Shown piece by piece: positions 25,442 through 39,156 of a stretch of DNA of 64,000 nucleotides. The notes under the pieces were generated by a model that saw nothing but the letters and a program-made list of their open reading frames with translations, was not told where the DNA came from and made no database searches. This DNA comes from Salmonella enterica subsp. diarizonae (GTDB lineage Bacteria > Pseudomonadota > Gammaproteobacteria > Enterobacterales > Enterobacteriaceae): NCBI RefSeq assembly GCF_008692785.1, contig NZ_VXJV01000004.1:186001-250000 (forward strand). Reading direction: 5' to 3'. Made by a program: the position numbers and the translations under genes. Numbering within the stretch: the stretch's first letter is position 1; every line of letters begins with the position of its first letter.

Positions 25442-25482
25442 AAACAGTTTGACTCCAAGATTACCCGACACAGGCGTACAGT

Positions 25483-25884
25483 CTAACGACGCATACTTTT
25501 TGACAACATCATCTGCCACTTTTGCTCCCGGTTAAGCTCCGTCGGCGGTACCGTCGTCATACGTGGCGTTTTTTCTGCCCCTGCCATTTTTTCCCGGGCG
25601 CTATTTCCAATGCGCGCATACAGCTGCGAATCAATACTTTTAATACGCACCAGACGCTGGCACTGACAACCTCGCCCTTCGAGTTGATTAGGAATGGTTT
25701 TAGTTTCGCAGTTTATTTCTCCCACTTCTGAAAGAATATAAGAAACCGTGTTTATCGCTTTGCAGTGGTCCATATTAAATTGCTTAGCAATCTCTTTAGC
25801 GCTCACCCAACGGTTCTCCGCCATTACCCAATCAGCAATTAACAAATAAAGTGGTTTTTCAACATATTCTTTACTCATAAGCAC
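25483..25884 (-). CDS. caiF: Carnitine operon activator CaiF
   Basis: CaiF activates caiTABCDE and fixABCX in anaerobic cells when carnitine is present. The 133-residue product (E. coli 131) has an N-terminal helix-turn-helix region (WVSAKEIAKQFNMDHCKAIN), the cysteine cluster GRGCQCQRLVRI, and the conserved tail LNREQKWQMMLSKSMRR. It is convergent with the cai operon and co-directional with carB upstream. Its likely targets are the CAATATTG pairs between fixA and caiT. Confidence 0.95.
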   Translation of the reverse strand: MLMSKEYVEKPLYLLIADWVMAENRWVSAKEIAKQFNMDHCKAINTVSYILSEVGEINCETKTIPNQLEGRGCQCQRLVRIKSIDSQLYARIGNSAREKMAGAEKTPRMTTVPPTELNREQKWQMMLSKSMRR

Positions 25885-26088
25885 ACCATTTTTACAAATT
25901 AAAAAAAATCTCGCTACGGCTTATTTCGGCAACCTTTAAATCACCTCATTAACCATGTTAAAAATGTGGATATAGAGGAATAGTATGCAACTTAACGGTC
26001 AATTAGTGTGAGCAAAATCTTGCTTATCAGATTGAAAATACGGTTAACGAAATACTTTTGGCCAGGAATTACCTGATAACGTAAAAAA

Positions 26089-26114
26089 AAACGGTTCCCT
26101 TTCAGGAACCGTTT
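26089..26114 (-). terminator. carAB terminator
   Basis: Perfect ten-base stem AAACGGTTCC with GGAACCGTTT around CTTTCA. On the minus strand it is followed by a run of eight T, 49 bases after the carB stop. A textbook Rho-independent terminator. Confidence 0.9.
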
Positions 26115-26163
26115 ATACACATGATAATGGATGTTATCTTTCGATGGCCCGACGGGCTATACG

Positions 26164-29388
<3,225 letters not shown>

Positions 29389-29405
29389 GGTCTTAATACT
29401 CCTGA

Positions 29406-30554
29406 TTACTTAGCGGTTTTACGGTATTGCGCGATAAGCTCGATAAAGTGGTCGAATAGCGGTGCGGCGTCGTGCGGGCCAGGGCTGGCTTCCGGATGGC
29501 CCTGGAAACTGAACGCCGGTTTATCGGTACGATGAATCCCTTGTAGGGTGCCATCGAACAGGGATTTATGGGTCACTCGCAGGTTGGCGGGCAGCGTCGC
29601 CTCATCCACCGCAAAGCCGTGGTTCTGCGCGGTGATCATCACCACGTTTCGGTCCATGTCTTTTACCGGATGGTTGCCGCCATGATGGCCGAACTTCATC
29701 TTAACGGTCTTCGCCCCGCTCGCCAGTGCCAGTAGCTGATGACCGAGACAGATGCCAAATAGCGGAATGTCGGTCTGGAGGAATTTCTCAATCGCCTCGA
29801 TGGCGTAGTCGCACGGCGCCGGGTCGCCAGGGCCGTTCGACAGAAAGATGCCGTCCGGGTTCATTTTCAGCACCTCTTCGGCAGAGGTTTGCGCCGGAAC
29901 GACCGTCAGGCGGCAACCACGGTCCACCAGCATACGCAGAATGTTGCGCTTGGCGCCGAAATCATAGGCCACCACATGGAACGGCAGGTCATCCTCAGAT
30001 TTCGCTTCCGGTAAACCCTCTTTTAGCGTCCAGCTACCCTGCGTCCAGCGGTAGGCTTCCGCAGTGGTCACTTCTTTCGCCAGATCCATACCGTTAAGTC
30101 CAGGAAATGCTTTCGCTTTTTCCTGCGCCAGCGCCGCATCCAGATTATCGCCGGCGATGATGCAGCCATTCTGGGCGCCTTTTTCACGCAGCAGGCGGGT
30201 CAGCTTGCGGGTATCGATATCGGCAATCGCCACGATATTATGGCGTTTGAGGTAAGAAGAGAGGTCTTCCGTGTTACGGAAGTTGCTGGCAATCAGCGGC
30301 AGATCGCGAATCACCAAACCTTGCGCATGAACCTGAGAAGATTCTTCATCGGCTTCATTGGTACCGACATTACCAATATGGGGATAAGTAAGAGTGACGA
30401 TTTGGCGGGAATAGGAAGGATCAGTGAGGATTTCTTGATAACCGGTCATTGAAGTATTGAAAACGACTTCCCCAACCGCCGAACCTGTTGCCCCAATGGC
30501 CCGACCGTGAAACTGGGTTCCGTCTTCCAGAACCAATAGCGCTGACTTAATCAA
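29406..30554 (-). CDS. carA: Carbamoyl-phosphate synthase small subunit CarA
   Basis: CarA is the glutamine amidotransferase subunit that feeds ammonia to CarB. The start is the TTG at 30554-30552, six bases after a GGAGGG ribosome site; it gives 382 residues, exactly the E. coli product (known to start at UUG). An ATG nine codons upstream lies before that ribosome site and is rejected. The class I amidotransferase triad is visible: cysteine in [13 protein letters not shown], then histidine and glutamate in [13 protein letters not shown]. Confidence 0.97.
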   Translation of the reverse strand: MIKSALLVLEDGTQFHGRAIGATGSAVGEVVFNTSMTGYQEILTDPSYSRQIVTLTYPHIGNVGTNEADEESSQVHAQGLVIRDLPLIASNFRNTEDLSSYLKRHNIVAIADIDTRKLTRLLREKGAQNGCIIAGDNLDAALAQEKAKAFPGLNGMDLAKEVTTAEAYRWTQGSWTLKEGLPEAKSEDDLPFHVVAYDFGAKRNILRMLVDRGCRLTVVPAQTSAEEVLKMNPDGIFLSNGPGDPAPCDYAIEAIEKFLQTDIPLFGICLGHQLLALASGAKTVKMKFGHHGGNHPVKDMDRNVVMITAQNHGFAVDEATLPANLRVTHKSLFDGTLQGIHRTDKPAFSFQGHPEASPGPHDAAPLFDHFIELIAQYRKTAK

Positions 30555-30564
30555 AACACCCTCC

Positions 30565-30603
30565 AGAGAATATTCACTCACTTTATTTGCATATTAATTC
30601 ATT
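30565..30603 (-). promoter_or_regulatory. Paired ARG boxes of the carAB proximal promoter
   Basis: On the minus strand the 18-base elements AATGAATTAATATGCAAA and AGTGAGTGAATATTCTCT are separated by three bases. This is the arrangement of the two ArgR boxes over the carAB P2 promoter in E. coli, where ArgR and arginine repress. They lie just upstream of the GGAGGG ribosome site. Confidence 0.85.
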
Positions 30604-30774
30604 CAGTCAGTATGAAGCAATGCAAATTTGCTTACCCGTGGATTTCTGGCAAACGGCGGCATTCTGAAGTTAAGCCAGATAAAAGTCAACTTAAAGAGGG
30701 TGTTTTTTATGTTATTTTGTACATTATAAGTAAGTTATTCGGTTTAACAGGCAAAAAGATCAACTAAGTAACGA

Positions 30775-30790
30775 TAGAAAACGCTTGCGC
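30775..30790 (-). promoter_or_regulatory. PurR-like operator upstream of carAB
   Basis: On the minus strand GCGCAAGCGTTTTCTA matches the PurR consensus ACGCAAACGTTTTCNT at nearly every position. PurR represses the upstream (P1) promoter of carAB in E. coli, and the place, about 220 bases before carA, fits. Confidence 0.7.
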
Positions 30791-30830
30791 TTGCTTGAGT
30801 TCACAAAAAATTGCATGGCATGATAAAAAG

Positions 30831-30846
30831 TGGACCAAATGGTCAA
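30831..30846 (-). promoter_or_regulatory. RutR-like box upstream of carAB
   Basis: On the minus strand TTGACCATTTGGTCCA matches the RutR palindrome TTGACCA-NN-TGGTCAA with one mismatch. RutR binds in the carAB P1 control region of E. coli. It lies 40 bases beyond the PurR-like box. Confidence 0.65.
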
Positions 30847-31278
30847 ATTTCACATTAAACCAACAAAAAACAACAACAAAAAATCATTTAATAACCATTA
30901 AATTGAGTAAATTCATAAAAATGCAAAATAAAATAAGTTAACATAAAAAACAACTTAAAAATCAATGAATTATTCAAAATAATAAAAAATCAAATGACAG
31001 CAAAGCCATAAAAAAAAACAAATTAATGTAATATAGTAAGGATTACAATCAAAACATGCAGATAAAACCTCTTTTTATTTAAGAGAAGCGCATACGATTG
31101 GACCACAACCAGCCCCACTACAGCATAAAAAAGATAACCTATTGAGATAAAAGAGATAAAGCAACATCACCTTAAGAATTAATGTGACCCCCATCACAAA
31201 ATCTTACCTCCCGGCAGGCCATCATAGCTTTCGTTCGCTTTATCACATTCTTTTAATTCAATAACTTAAGGAAAAAAC
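30847..31278. other. AT-rich gap between carAB control region and the carbohydrate-binding gene
   Basis: About 430 bases made mostly of A and T runs, without an open frame of note. It includes the outer part of the carAB control region (IHF would bind here in E. coli) and the promoter of the divergent gene at 31279. Base composition suggests H-NS binding and imported DNA. Confidence 0.5.
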
Positions 31279-32016
31279 ATGTCTACTGAAGGCAATATTA
31301 TTATCGATGGCGGTTTTGAAGAGGGGTTTGATGGCTGGGTACTGTCATCGCAGTCATCCATATTTGTCGAAGATGGCGCAACAGGAAATAACCACTTTTG
31401 TCGAATCGAGCCCACTAATACCATTACGCAATACTTTACCATTGAGCCCGAAACCACCTATCGACTGACTCTCGCCGTCAGAGGCGAGGCGAAAGGAAAC
31501 GTCACTATTTCTCAGACTTATCCAGTCCATACCTCTTTTATCTCTGACATTAATACTAACTTAAATGCGGAATGGCACAGGGAAGAGTATGTCTTCACAA
31601 CCAGCGCTGATACTGGTCGTACCGCGTTCAGGATTTCCGTTCCGTGGAACAGCGCCAACACCCCAATGGATATCGATCTTATCAGCCTGGTCGAGGTGCC
31701 TTTTGAATACAGTAAACCGCTGTGGGTGAATATGACTAACGTCAGTTCAAGCAGTAACTTTTTCCAGTTGAACGTCATGACCCGTACTGATGCGCCTGAG
31801 GGGCAAATTAACCGCATTTATTGTAATGGCAATTACGTCGCGCAGATGGATGCCATTGGCCCGGATGACTTTAACCAAACCGGCGGCTATTCCAGCTTTG
31901 CTGCCGGCGATGTATTCCAGTTCCGCGCCTATAACAGCCTTACCGGAAAAGAGTATTTACTCTGTGAAACCACCTATGAACAGCTTACTGCGAGCGGTGT
32001 TTTCAATATTGAATAA
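31279..32016 (+). CDS. Predicted carbohydrate-binding (CBM-like) protein, no signal peptide
   Basis: A 245-residue protein with no signal peptide or membrane segment. Residues 5-140 look like a jelly-roll carbohydrate-binding module of the CBM4/9 type: NIIIDGGFEEGFDGWVLS at the start, YRLTLAVRGEAKGNVTIS in the middle and PMDIDLISLVEVPF at the end. Residues 145-245 form a second, probably beta-rich domain. An AAGGAAAAAAC ribosome site precedes the ATG. It lies in AT-rich DNA between carA and dapB, where E. coli has no such gene; Typhimurium has one here (STM0065, from memory). The function is not known to me. Confidence 0.75.
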   Translation: MSTEGNIIIDGGFEEGFDGWVLSSQSSIFVEDGATGNNHFCRIEPTNTITQYFTIEPETTYRLTLAVRGEAKGNVTISQTYPVHTSFISDINTNLNAEWHREEYVFTTSADTGRTAFRISVPWNSANTPMDIDLISLVEVPFEYSKPLWVNMTNVSSSSNFFQLNVMTRTDAPEGQINRIYCNGNYVAQMDAIGPDDFNQTGGYSSFAAGDVFQFRAYNSLTGKEYLLCETTYEQLTASGVFNIE

Positions 32017-32074
32017 CCCTCCACGCTTATTTACCAGTAAACATTTTATTAATTCTATTTAAAAGAAATATCTC

Positions 32075-32182
32075 GTGGCTGGGATTAACAATATTATTAT
32101 TGATGGTTCCTTTGAGGATGGTTTAACAGAACAGTGGCAAATTGGCTCACTGGTTGAGCTACAAAAAACAAAAGGGCAATAA
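32075..32182 (+). pseudogene. Truncated second copy of the carbohydrate-binding gene's 5' end
   Basis: From a GTG at 32075 the frame reads VAGINNIIIDGSFEDGLTEQ and ends after 35 codons. It lines up with the start of the intact gene 58 bases upstream (NIIIDGGFEEGFDGW), including the same spacing from the start. The rest of the gene is gone; the frame runs into the dapB terminator. It is a remnant of a tandem paralogue, or just possibly a very short functional peptide. Confidence 0.7.
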
Positions 32183-32195
32183 TATATTGCCCTTT
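32171..32195 (-). terminator. dapB terminator
   Basis: Perfect ten-base stem (AAAGGGCAAT with ATTGCCCTTT) followed on the minus strand by TTGTTTTTTG. It lies about 50 bases after the dapB stop and overlaps the end of the truncated plus-strand frame. Confidence 0.85.
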
Positions 32196-32246
32196 GTAAT
32201 CAATTCATCTTGATTACCATAACCACATCACGAAGGTATTTAGTCC

Positions 32247-33083
<837 letters not shown>

Positions 33084-33240
33084 TTAAAATGATGTAAACC
33101 GTTTTCAGATTAACCAGCCTCTGAAGAGGCTGCCATCTAAAATCGCCGATAATTAGAAATTAATGATAAACAGGGAGCGATATCAGTAAAAGACATGACG
33201 TTACGAAATAAGTAACGTCATGGGGGTATAAGCGAAGAGG

Positions 33241-34155
33241 TCACGGCGCCAACGCCAGAGTGTCTGCGGCCCATTGTTGAAATCCGGCAACATCAATGTC
33301 CAGCGCCACCTGCACGTTTGCCGGTCTTCCCAGCCGCCCCTCAATATCAACGACCGTCGTGCCTGCGGTATATTCCCCCTGCGTTTCCACCGCAACAAAG
33401 CAGGGTTTAAGGGTAAATAATTCCGGGCGCGCCAGCCAGGCAATCGCGCAGAGATCGTGCATCCGGACGCCAGTACGCATACTACCGCTGCGATAATGGT
33501 TGAACAGGCCGTGCAACATCTTGCCAGTACGATTAAGCGCGGGCAGTTTATCCAAAAACGCCGGCGAGAGCATCGCCTGATTCGTGACGTCCAGCCCACA
33601 CATCACAATCTCAATGCCGCTACGAAATATGTGGGCGGCAGCTTCCGGATCGACAGCAATGTTAAATTCAGCATTAGGCGTAAAATTGCCGCGCCCTGCG
33701 GAACCGCCCATCATCACCAGACGGCGAATGTTAAACGCACACTCCGGATAGTGCATCAGTAGCAACGCAATATTGGTCAATGGCCCAATCGCCACCAATG
33801 TCATGGGCTCCGGGGCGTTCATCAGCACATCCCGGATAGCGATAAACGCAGGCTTCGCCAACGGTTGGCGCTGATGGTCGACAAAATCATAGCCTTCCAT
33901 GCCGGATTCGCCGTGGACGTACGCCGCATCACGTAACGGACGCAGCAGCGGCGTAGCGGCCCCCTGGGCAAGTGGAATATCGCTGTTCCAGAAATGCAGA
34001 AGCTGCAACGCATTACGGGTCGTTTTTTCAACCGAGACATTACCTGCGACGGTGGTTATCAGTTGCAGATCAAGCTGGGGGGCGAACAGCGCGGCGGTAA
34101 TCGCAGCCGCGTCATCAATGCCCGGATCGGTATCAAGTAGGATTGGCAAACGCAT
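33241..34155 (-). CDS. rihC: Broad-specificity ribonucleoside hydrolase RihC
   Basis: RihC splits purine and pyrimidine ribonucleosides to base and ribose. The start at 34155 ([20 protein letters not shown]) gives 304 residues as in E. coli and follows a GGAG site; a longer frame begins inside the ispH terminator. The calcium-binding motif DTDPGIDD and the later histidine-containing [12 protein letters not shown] are present. It follows ispH on the same strand, but a terminator between them means only partial read-through. Confidence 0.96.
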   Translation of the reverse strand: MRLPILLDTDPGIDDAAAITAALFAPQLDLQLITTVAGNVSVEKTTRNALQLLHFWNSDIPLAQGAATPLLRPLRDAAYVHGESGMEGYDFVDHQRQPLAKPAFIAIRDVLMNAPEPMTLVAIGPLTNIALLLMHYPECAFNIRRLVMMGGSAGRGNFTPNAEFNIAVDPEAAAHIFRSGIEIVMCGLDVTNQAMLSPAFLDKLPALNRTGKMLHGLFNHYRSGSMRTGVRMHDLCAIAWLARPELFTLKPCFVAVETQGEYTAGTTVVDIEGRLGRPANVQVALDIDVAGFQQWAADTLALAP

Positions 34156-34164
34156 ATCTGCTCC

Positions 34165-34194
34165 ATAAAAAATGCCAGACAGAGTATCTGGCAT
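34165..34194 (-). terminator. Terminator between ispH and rihC
   Basis: Eight-base perfect stem ATGCCAGA with TCTGGCAT around a seven-base loop, followed on the minus strand by TTTTTAT. It lies 27 bases after the ispH stop and just before the rihC ribosome site, so it either ends the ileS operon or attenuates rihC. Confidence 0.85.
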
Positions 34195-34220
34195 CTTCGC
34201 ATAACCGGAGCATGAAAAAT

Positions 34221-35171
34221 TTACTCTACCTCACGAACCTCCACACGCAGCTCTTTCGGCACTTCGAAAACAATATTTTCTTCGCGCCCCTCAAGCGTGA
34301 CAGTCTCGCCGCCGCCAAACTCCCGCAGGCGCGCAATAACATTCTGCACCAGAATATCCGGCGCGGAAGCGCCAGCGGTGACGCCGACGCAGGCGGCCTC
34401 TTTCACCCACGTTTCCTGGATATCCGCCGCATCGTCGATAAGAAACGCGGTTCTTCCCATCCGTTGGGCCAGTTCCGCCAGCCGGTTAGAGTTAGAAGAG
34501 TTTTTCGAGCCGACCACCAGCACCACGTCAGCCTGCTCCGCCAGCGCCCGCACAGCTTCCTGACGATTAGTAGTGGCATAGCAAATATCGTCTTTGCGCG
34601 GGCCGACGATTTTCGGAAAGCGTTTACGCAGCGCATCAATCACATCGGACGTATCGTCCACGGAAAGCGTGGTTTGCGTCATGAAGGAGAGTTTGCCTTC
34701 ATTTTTAACATTCAGCGTCCAGACATCTTCAGGCGACTCGACCAGGTACATCCCCCCTTCCGGGTTGCTGTACTGTCCCATCGTCCCTTCCACTTCCGGG
34801 TGTCCGGCGTGACCGATCAGAATAGATTCTTCACCACGGCGGCTGGCGCGGGCCACTTCCATATGGACTTTCGTCACCAACGGGCAGGTGGCGTCAAAAA
34901 CGGTAAGATCGCGGCTTTTCGCCTCGTTACGCACTGCCTGGGAAACCCCATGAGCGGAGAAGATCAGAATGGCGCCATCCGGTACCTCACTGATTTGTTC
35001 TATAAAGATCGCCCCGCGCTTGCGCAGGCTGTCCACCACATAGCGGTTATGCACCACTTCGTGCCGAACGTAAATTGGCGCGCCGTAAATGGCGAGCGCA
35101 TTTTCAACAATGCTGATAGCGCGGTCTACCCCGGCGCAAAAACCGCGTGGGTTGGCCAACAGGATCTGCAT
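34221..35171 (-). CDS. ispH: HMB-PP reductase IspH
   Basis: IspH is the last enzyme of the MEP isoprenoid route, reducing HMBPP to IPP and DMAPP with an iron-sulfur cluster. The 316-residue product has the three cluster cysteines in [13 protein letters not shown] (Cys12), DATCPLVTK and [12 protein letters not shown], and the active-site glutamate region of the family. The gene ends the ribF-ileS-lspA-fkpB-ispH string and starts two bases after fkpB. Confidence 0.98.
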   Translation of the reverse strand: MQILLANPRGFCAGVDRAISIVENALAIYGAPIYVRHEVVHNRYVVDSLRKRGAIFIEQISEVPDGAILIFSAHGVSQAVRNEAKSRDLTVFDATCPLVTKVHMEVARASRRGEESILIGHAGHPEVEGTMGQYSNPEGGMYLVESPEDVWTLNVKNEGKLSFMTQTTLSVDDTSDVIDALRKRFPKIVGPRKDDICYATTNRQEAVRALAEQADVVLVVGSKNSSNSNRLAELAQRMGRTAFLIDDAADIQETWVKEAACVGVTAGASAPDILVQNVIARLREFGGGETVTLEGREENIVFEVPKELRVEVREVE

Positions 35172-35173
35172 GT

Positions 35174-35623
35174 TTATGCCTCCAGCGCCGGATCGATTTC
35201 CAGCACTTCAATATCAAAATGAACGGTACGCCCGGCCAGCGGATGGTTAAAATCAACGGTAATCGAGTCGCCGTTGATTTCGCGAATCACGCCAGGCATC
35301 TCGCTGCCATCCATTGCGGTAAAAAGCATAATCGCCCCGACTTCCGGTTCGCCCGCCGCCATAAATTCACGGCGCGAAAAATACTGGATCAAGTCCGGGC
35401 TGGGTACACCAAACGCGGCGTCAGGCTCCAGCGAAAACGCTTTCTTTTCCCCCTCTTTCAATCCCAGAAGCTGCTGCTCCAGACCTTCGGAAAGCGAGGT
35501 ATCGCCAAGACGGAACAGGGCAGGCTTGCCATTGTTGCGGGTAGATTCCGCCGTTGAGCCATCATCCAGTTTCAGGGTGAAGTGAACGAGGATCGCGCTG
35601 TTGCTCTGTACGGATTTAGACAT
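35174..35623 (-). CDS. fkpB: FKBP-type peptidyl-prolyl isomerase FkpB (SlpA)
   Basis: A cytoplasmic SlyD-like proline isomerase and chaperone, 149 residues. The FKBP domain is split by an insert-in-flap domain: [20 protein letters not shown] before it and [20 protein letters not shown] after it. No signal peptide. It follows lspA after a REP element and is two bases before ispH. Confidence 0.96.
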   Translation of the reverse strand: MSKSVQSNSAILVHFTLKLDDGSTAESTRNNGKPALFRLGDTSLSEGLEQQLLGLKEGEKKAFSLEPDAAFGVPSPDLIQYFSRREFMAAGEPEVGAIMLFTAMDGSEMPGVIREINGDSITVDFNHPLAGRTVHFDIEVLEIDPALEA

Positions 35624-35670
35624 GCAAATTGCTCACGTGTTTTGCCCGGAGGCACAAAGAACGATAAAAC

Positions 35671-35769
35671 CGTAGGCTGGATAAGGTGTTTTCGCCGCCA
35701 TCCGGCACAACGTTTGACTGATGGCGCTGCGCTTATCAGGCCTACAAAACCTGATAAGCGCCACCCGGT
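35671..35769. repeat. REP (BIME) element between lspA and fkpB
   Basis: Cores CGTAGGCTGGATAAGGTG, GCCGCCATCCGGCAC, TGATGGCGCTGCGCTTATCA with GGCCTAC, and CTGATAAGCGCCACCCGGTA show at least three REP units. It sits inside an operon, which may set different stability for the two halves of the message. Confidence 0.85.
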
Positions 35770-35777
35770 ATTTACGC

Positions 35778-36278
35778 TTATGCCTGTTCTTTCGCTGCTG
35801 GCTTCGGCAAAAAGCCTTCCAGTACAATCAGCGCCGCGCCGAGACAGATCGCGCTATCGGCAAGGTTGAAAGTCGCGAAATGCCAGTCGCCGACGTAAAA
35901 ATCGATCATATCGACAACGAAACCGTGCCACAGACGATCGAACAAATTACCCAGCGCGCCGCCAATAATGAGCGCATAAGCGATGTTATTCAGCTTCTGC
36001 GTCGCTTTCGAGCGATACATCATCACCAAAAGAATTACGCAGATACCTATCGCAATCCCGGCAAAGAACCAGCGCTGCCAGCCGCCGCTATCCGCCAGGA
36101 AGCTAAAAGCCGCGCCGTAGTTACGCGCATAATGCAGATTAAGCGACGGGAACAGCCCTACCGTATCCCCCAGAGCGAAATTCTGGAGGATCAGGTATTT
36201 GCTGCCCAAATCGATAATCAGCACGACTACTACCAGCCATAGCCAGCGTAGTCCTGTTGAACAGAGTGGTTTACTCAT
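35778..36278 (-). CDS. lspA: Lipoprotein signal peptidase LspA
   Basis: LspA (signal peptidase II) cuts prolipoprotein signals after diacylglycerol is added; it is the target of globomycin. The 166-residue inner membrane protein has four helices, and the two catalytic aspartates are in [20 protein letters not shown] and the following DSAIC. The start shares one base with the ileS stop (TGATG), so the two are coupled. Confidence 0.98.
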   Translation of the reverse strand: MSKPLCSTGLRWLWLVVVVLIIDLGSKYLILQNFALGDTVGLFPSLNLHYARNYGAAFSFLADSGGWQRWFFAGIAIGICVILLVMMYRSKATQKLNNIAYALIIGGALGNLFDRLWHGFVVDMIDFYVGDWHFATFNLADSAICLGAALIVLEGFLPKPAAKEQA

Positions 36279-39112
36279 CAGGCAAATTTACGTTGTTCGC
36301 CATTACCGGCGATGTTGCTGACACAGCGTCCGCAGATATCTGCGTGTTCCGCCACCTTGCCGACATCAGTAGTGTAGTGCCAGCAGCGCGGACACTTATC
36401 ACCCTCGGCACGCGTTACCACTGCCTGAACTGTCGTATTACCAGCATTGTACTGAATATTTTCATCATCAATACCCCCCGCTTGCTCAGAAATCACGAAC
36501 TGGGAAGTAATGAAGATAAATCTGACCTCTTCACCCAACAGTTTCAGCTTCTTGATCGTACCGTTAGCATCGTCAACATATTTCAGCGTTACTTTTGCTT
36601 CCAGATTCGATTTGATGCCATTGGCTTTCTGATTTTCCAGCTCTTTGTTGACCTGGTCCTTGATATAACGGACATCATCCCAGAATGCGTCATTAAATTC
36701 TTCATTCTCTTCCAGGCCAAACAACCCGTCGTACCATTCGCCGGTGAAGACATATTTTTCACGCTCGCCCGGCAGGTAGCCCCAGATTTCATCAGCCGTG
36801 AAGGACATGATCGGCGCCATCCAACGGACCAGCGCCTCCGCGATGTGATACAGCGCGGTCTGGCAGCTACGACGCGCGATGCTATCGGCCTTCGCGGTGT
36901 ACTGGCGATCTTTAATGATGTCGAGGTAGAACGAGCCCATTTCAACGGAGCAGAAACGCATCAGGCGCTGTACCACTTCATGGAAGTCGTAAGCTTCGTA
37001 TGCCTTCAGAATCTCTTCCTGCGCCGTTTTCGCGCAACCCACCGCCCAGCGATCCAGCACAACCATCTCTTCCGGTTTGACCATATCGGTGGCCGGATTG
37101 AAGCCATTGAGGTTCGCCAGCAGGAAGCGCGCGGTATTACGGATACGACGATAGCTATCGGCGGCGCGTTTGAGGATCTCGTCAGAGACCGCCATTTCGC
37201 CGGTATAGTCAGTAGACGCCACCCACAGACGCAGGATATCCGCGCCCAGTTTATTCATCACATCCTGCGGCGACACGGTGTTACCAATGGACTTGGACAT
37301 CTTGCGACCCTGACCATCGACGGTGAAGCCGTGAGTCAGTACCTGGCGGTATGGCGCTTTGCCTTTCATCGCCACGCTAATCATCAGGGAGGACATAAAC
37401 CAGCCGCGATGCTGGTCAGACCCTTCCAGATACATATCGGCAGCGTGACCGGCGAATTCCGGACGTGCGTCAACCACGGAGTAACTGGTGGAACCGGAAT
37501 CAAACCAAACGTCCAGCGTATCCGGAACTTTCTCGTATTGATCAGCATCTTCGCCGAGGATCTCTTTCGGGTCGAGATCCCACCACGCCTGGATACCGTC
37601 AACTTCGACGCGTTTCGCCACCTCTTCCATCGCCGCCAGAGTACGCTCAATCGGCAATAGCTCCTGCGTTTCTTTATGCACGAACAGCGACATCGGTACG
37701 CCCCAGGTACGCTGACGTGAGATACACCAGTCAGGACGGTTAGCGACCATTGATTCAATACGCGCCTGACCCCAGTCCGGGATCCACTGAACGCCTTTGA
37801 TCTCTTTCAGGGACTGTTGACGGAGCCCTTCTTTATCCATGCTGACGAACCACTGCGGGGTCGCGCGGAAAATGATCGGCGTTTTGTGACGCCAGCAGCA
37901 CGGATAGCTATGCTGCATTTTTTCGACATGCAGTAGCGCGCCTTTTTCTTTCAGCAGTTCAATAACGATATCGTTCGCTTTGAAGACGTTAACGCCGTCA
38001 AGCGTTGGATATGTGCCAGGCAGATAAGCGCCGTCCGGCCCAACCGGGTTAGCGGTTTCCAGGCCATATTTTTGACCGATCACGTAGTCATCCGGGCCGT
38101 GACCAGGCGCGGTATGTACCGCGCCGGTACCCGCGTCAAGGGTGACGTGATCGCCGAGGATCGCTGGCACGTCAAAGCCCATAAACGGATGGGTAAAGCG
38201 CAGCAATTCCAGCTCAGCGCCCTTCACTGTGCCAAGAAGGGTGTAGTCCGCCGCGCCGATACGTTGCATCACGCTCTCTACCAGATCTTTCGCCAGGATC
38301 AGCGCCTGTCCGTCAACCTGCACCAGATCATAGTCAAACTCCGGCGCAAGGGAGATGGCGCGGTTAGCCGGCAGCGTCCACGGCGTGGTCGTCCAGATAA
38401 CCAACGAGATCGGGCCGCTCACGCCAGGCAGACCAAACTTCGCTTTCACCGCATCCTGATCGACGGCGCGGAACGCCACGTCGATAGAGGGCGACGTTTT
38501 GTCGTAATATTCAACTTCCGCTTCCGCCAGCGCAGAACGGCAGTCAACGCACCAGTGCACCGGCTTAGCGCCTTTGTGCAGATGACCGTTGCGGATGATT
38601 TTGCCCAGCGCGCGGATGATGTTGGCTTCGGTTTTGAAGTCCATCGTCAGATAGGGATGCGACCAGTCGCCCAGCACGCCCAGACGAATAAAGTCTTTAC
38701 GCTGACCGTCAACCTGAGTGGCGGCATATTCGCGGCACTTGGCGCGGAATTCAGCGGCGGTGAATTTCTCGCCCGGCTTACCGTACTCCTGTTCGACTTT
38801 CAACTCGATAGGCAGACCGTGACAGTCCCAGCCCGGCACGTAAGGCGAGTCAAATCCCGACAGTCCTTTGGACTTCACGATAATGTCTTTCAGAATCTTG
38901 TTAACTGAGTGACCAATATGAATGCTGCCATTCGCATATGGAGGGCCATCATGCAGAATGAAGGTTTTTTTGCCTTTTTTGGCTGCACGAATGATGCCGT
39001 ACAGGTCATCATCGGTCCAACGCGCCAGCATTCCCGGTTCACGCTTAGCGAGGTCGCCGCGCATCGGGAACCCTGTTTCCGGCAAATTCAGGGTCGATTT
39101 ATAGTCACTCAT
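36278..39112 (-). CDS. ileS: Isoleucyl-tRNA synthetase IleS
   Basis: IleS charges tRNA-Ile and edits misactivated valine. The start at 39112 ([20 protein letters not shown]) gives 944 residues, the known length; an upstream 12-residue extension is dropped. The class I motifs are [13 protein letters not shown] (HIGH type) and KMSKS at [10 protein letters not shown]. The CP1 editing domain and the C-terminal zinc site ([10 protein letters not shown] with CGRC) are present. Bacterial mupirocin-sensitive type. It lies between ribF and lspA. Confidence 0.98.
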   Translation of the reverse strand: MSDYKSTLNLPETGFPMRGDLAKREPGMLARWTDDDLYGIIRAAKKGKKTFILHDGPPYANGSIHIGHSVNKILKDIIVKSKGLSGFDSPYVPGWDCHGLPIELKVEQEYGKPGEKFTAAEFRAKCREYAATQVDGQRKDFIRLGVLGDWSHPYLTMDFKTEANIIRALGKIIRNGHLHKGAKPVHWCVDCRSALAEAEVEYYDKTSPSIDVAFRAVDQDAVKAKFGLPGVSGPISLVIWTTTPWTLPANRAISLAPEFDYDLVQVDGQALILAKDLVESVMQRIGAADYTLLGTVKGAELELLRFTHPFMGFDVPAILGDHVTLDAGTGAVHTAPGHGPDDYVIGQKYGLETANPVGPDGAYLPGTYPTLDGVNVFKANDIVIELLKEKGALLHVEKMQHSYPCCWRHKTPIIFRATPQWFVSMDKEGLRQQSLKEIKGVQWIPDWGQARIESMVANRPDWCISRQRTWGVPMSLFVHKETQELLPIERTLAAMEEVAKRVEVDGIQAWWDLDPKEILGEDADQYEKVPDTLDVWFDSGSTSYSVVDARPEFAGHAADMYLEGSDQHRGWFMSSLMISVAMKGKAPYRQVLTHGFTVDGQGRKMSKSIGNTVSPQDVMNKLGADILRLWVASTDYTGEMAVSDEILKRAADSYRRIRNTARFLLANLNGFNPATDMVKPEEMVVLDRWAVGCAKTAQEEILKAYEAYDFHEVVQRLMRFCSVEMGSFYLDIIKDRQYTAKADSIARRSCQTALYHIAEALVRWMAPIMSFTADEIWGYLPGEREKYVFTGEWYDGLFGLEENEEFNDAFWDDVRYIKDQVNKELENQKANGIKSNLEAKVTLKYVDDANGTIKKLKLLGEEVRFIFITSQFVISEQAGGIDDENIQYNAGNTTVQAVVTRAEGDKCPRCWHYTTDVGKVAEHADICGRCVSNIAGNGEQRKFA

Positions 39113-39156
39113 CAGATTCTCGGTTCCGTATTTCGGTTTGATAAACACCGTCAGGG

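Noticed and set aside
30555-30581. ATG start for carA nine codons upstream of the TTG
   Set aside because: The GGAGGG ribosome site lies between the two and serves the TTG, and the TTG gives the known 382-residue product.
34143-35222. Open frame of 359 codons on the plus strand
   Set aside because: It is antisense to ispH and its ends; the arginine- and histidine-rich composition is typical of a shadow frame.
36257-37660. Open frame of 467 codons on the plus strand
   Set aside because: It is antisense to ileS, which is certain; no ribosome site or known domain.
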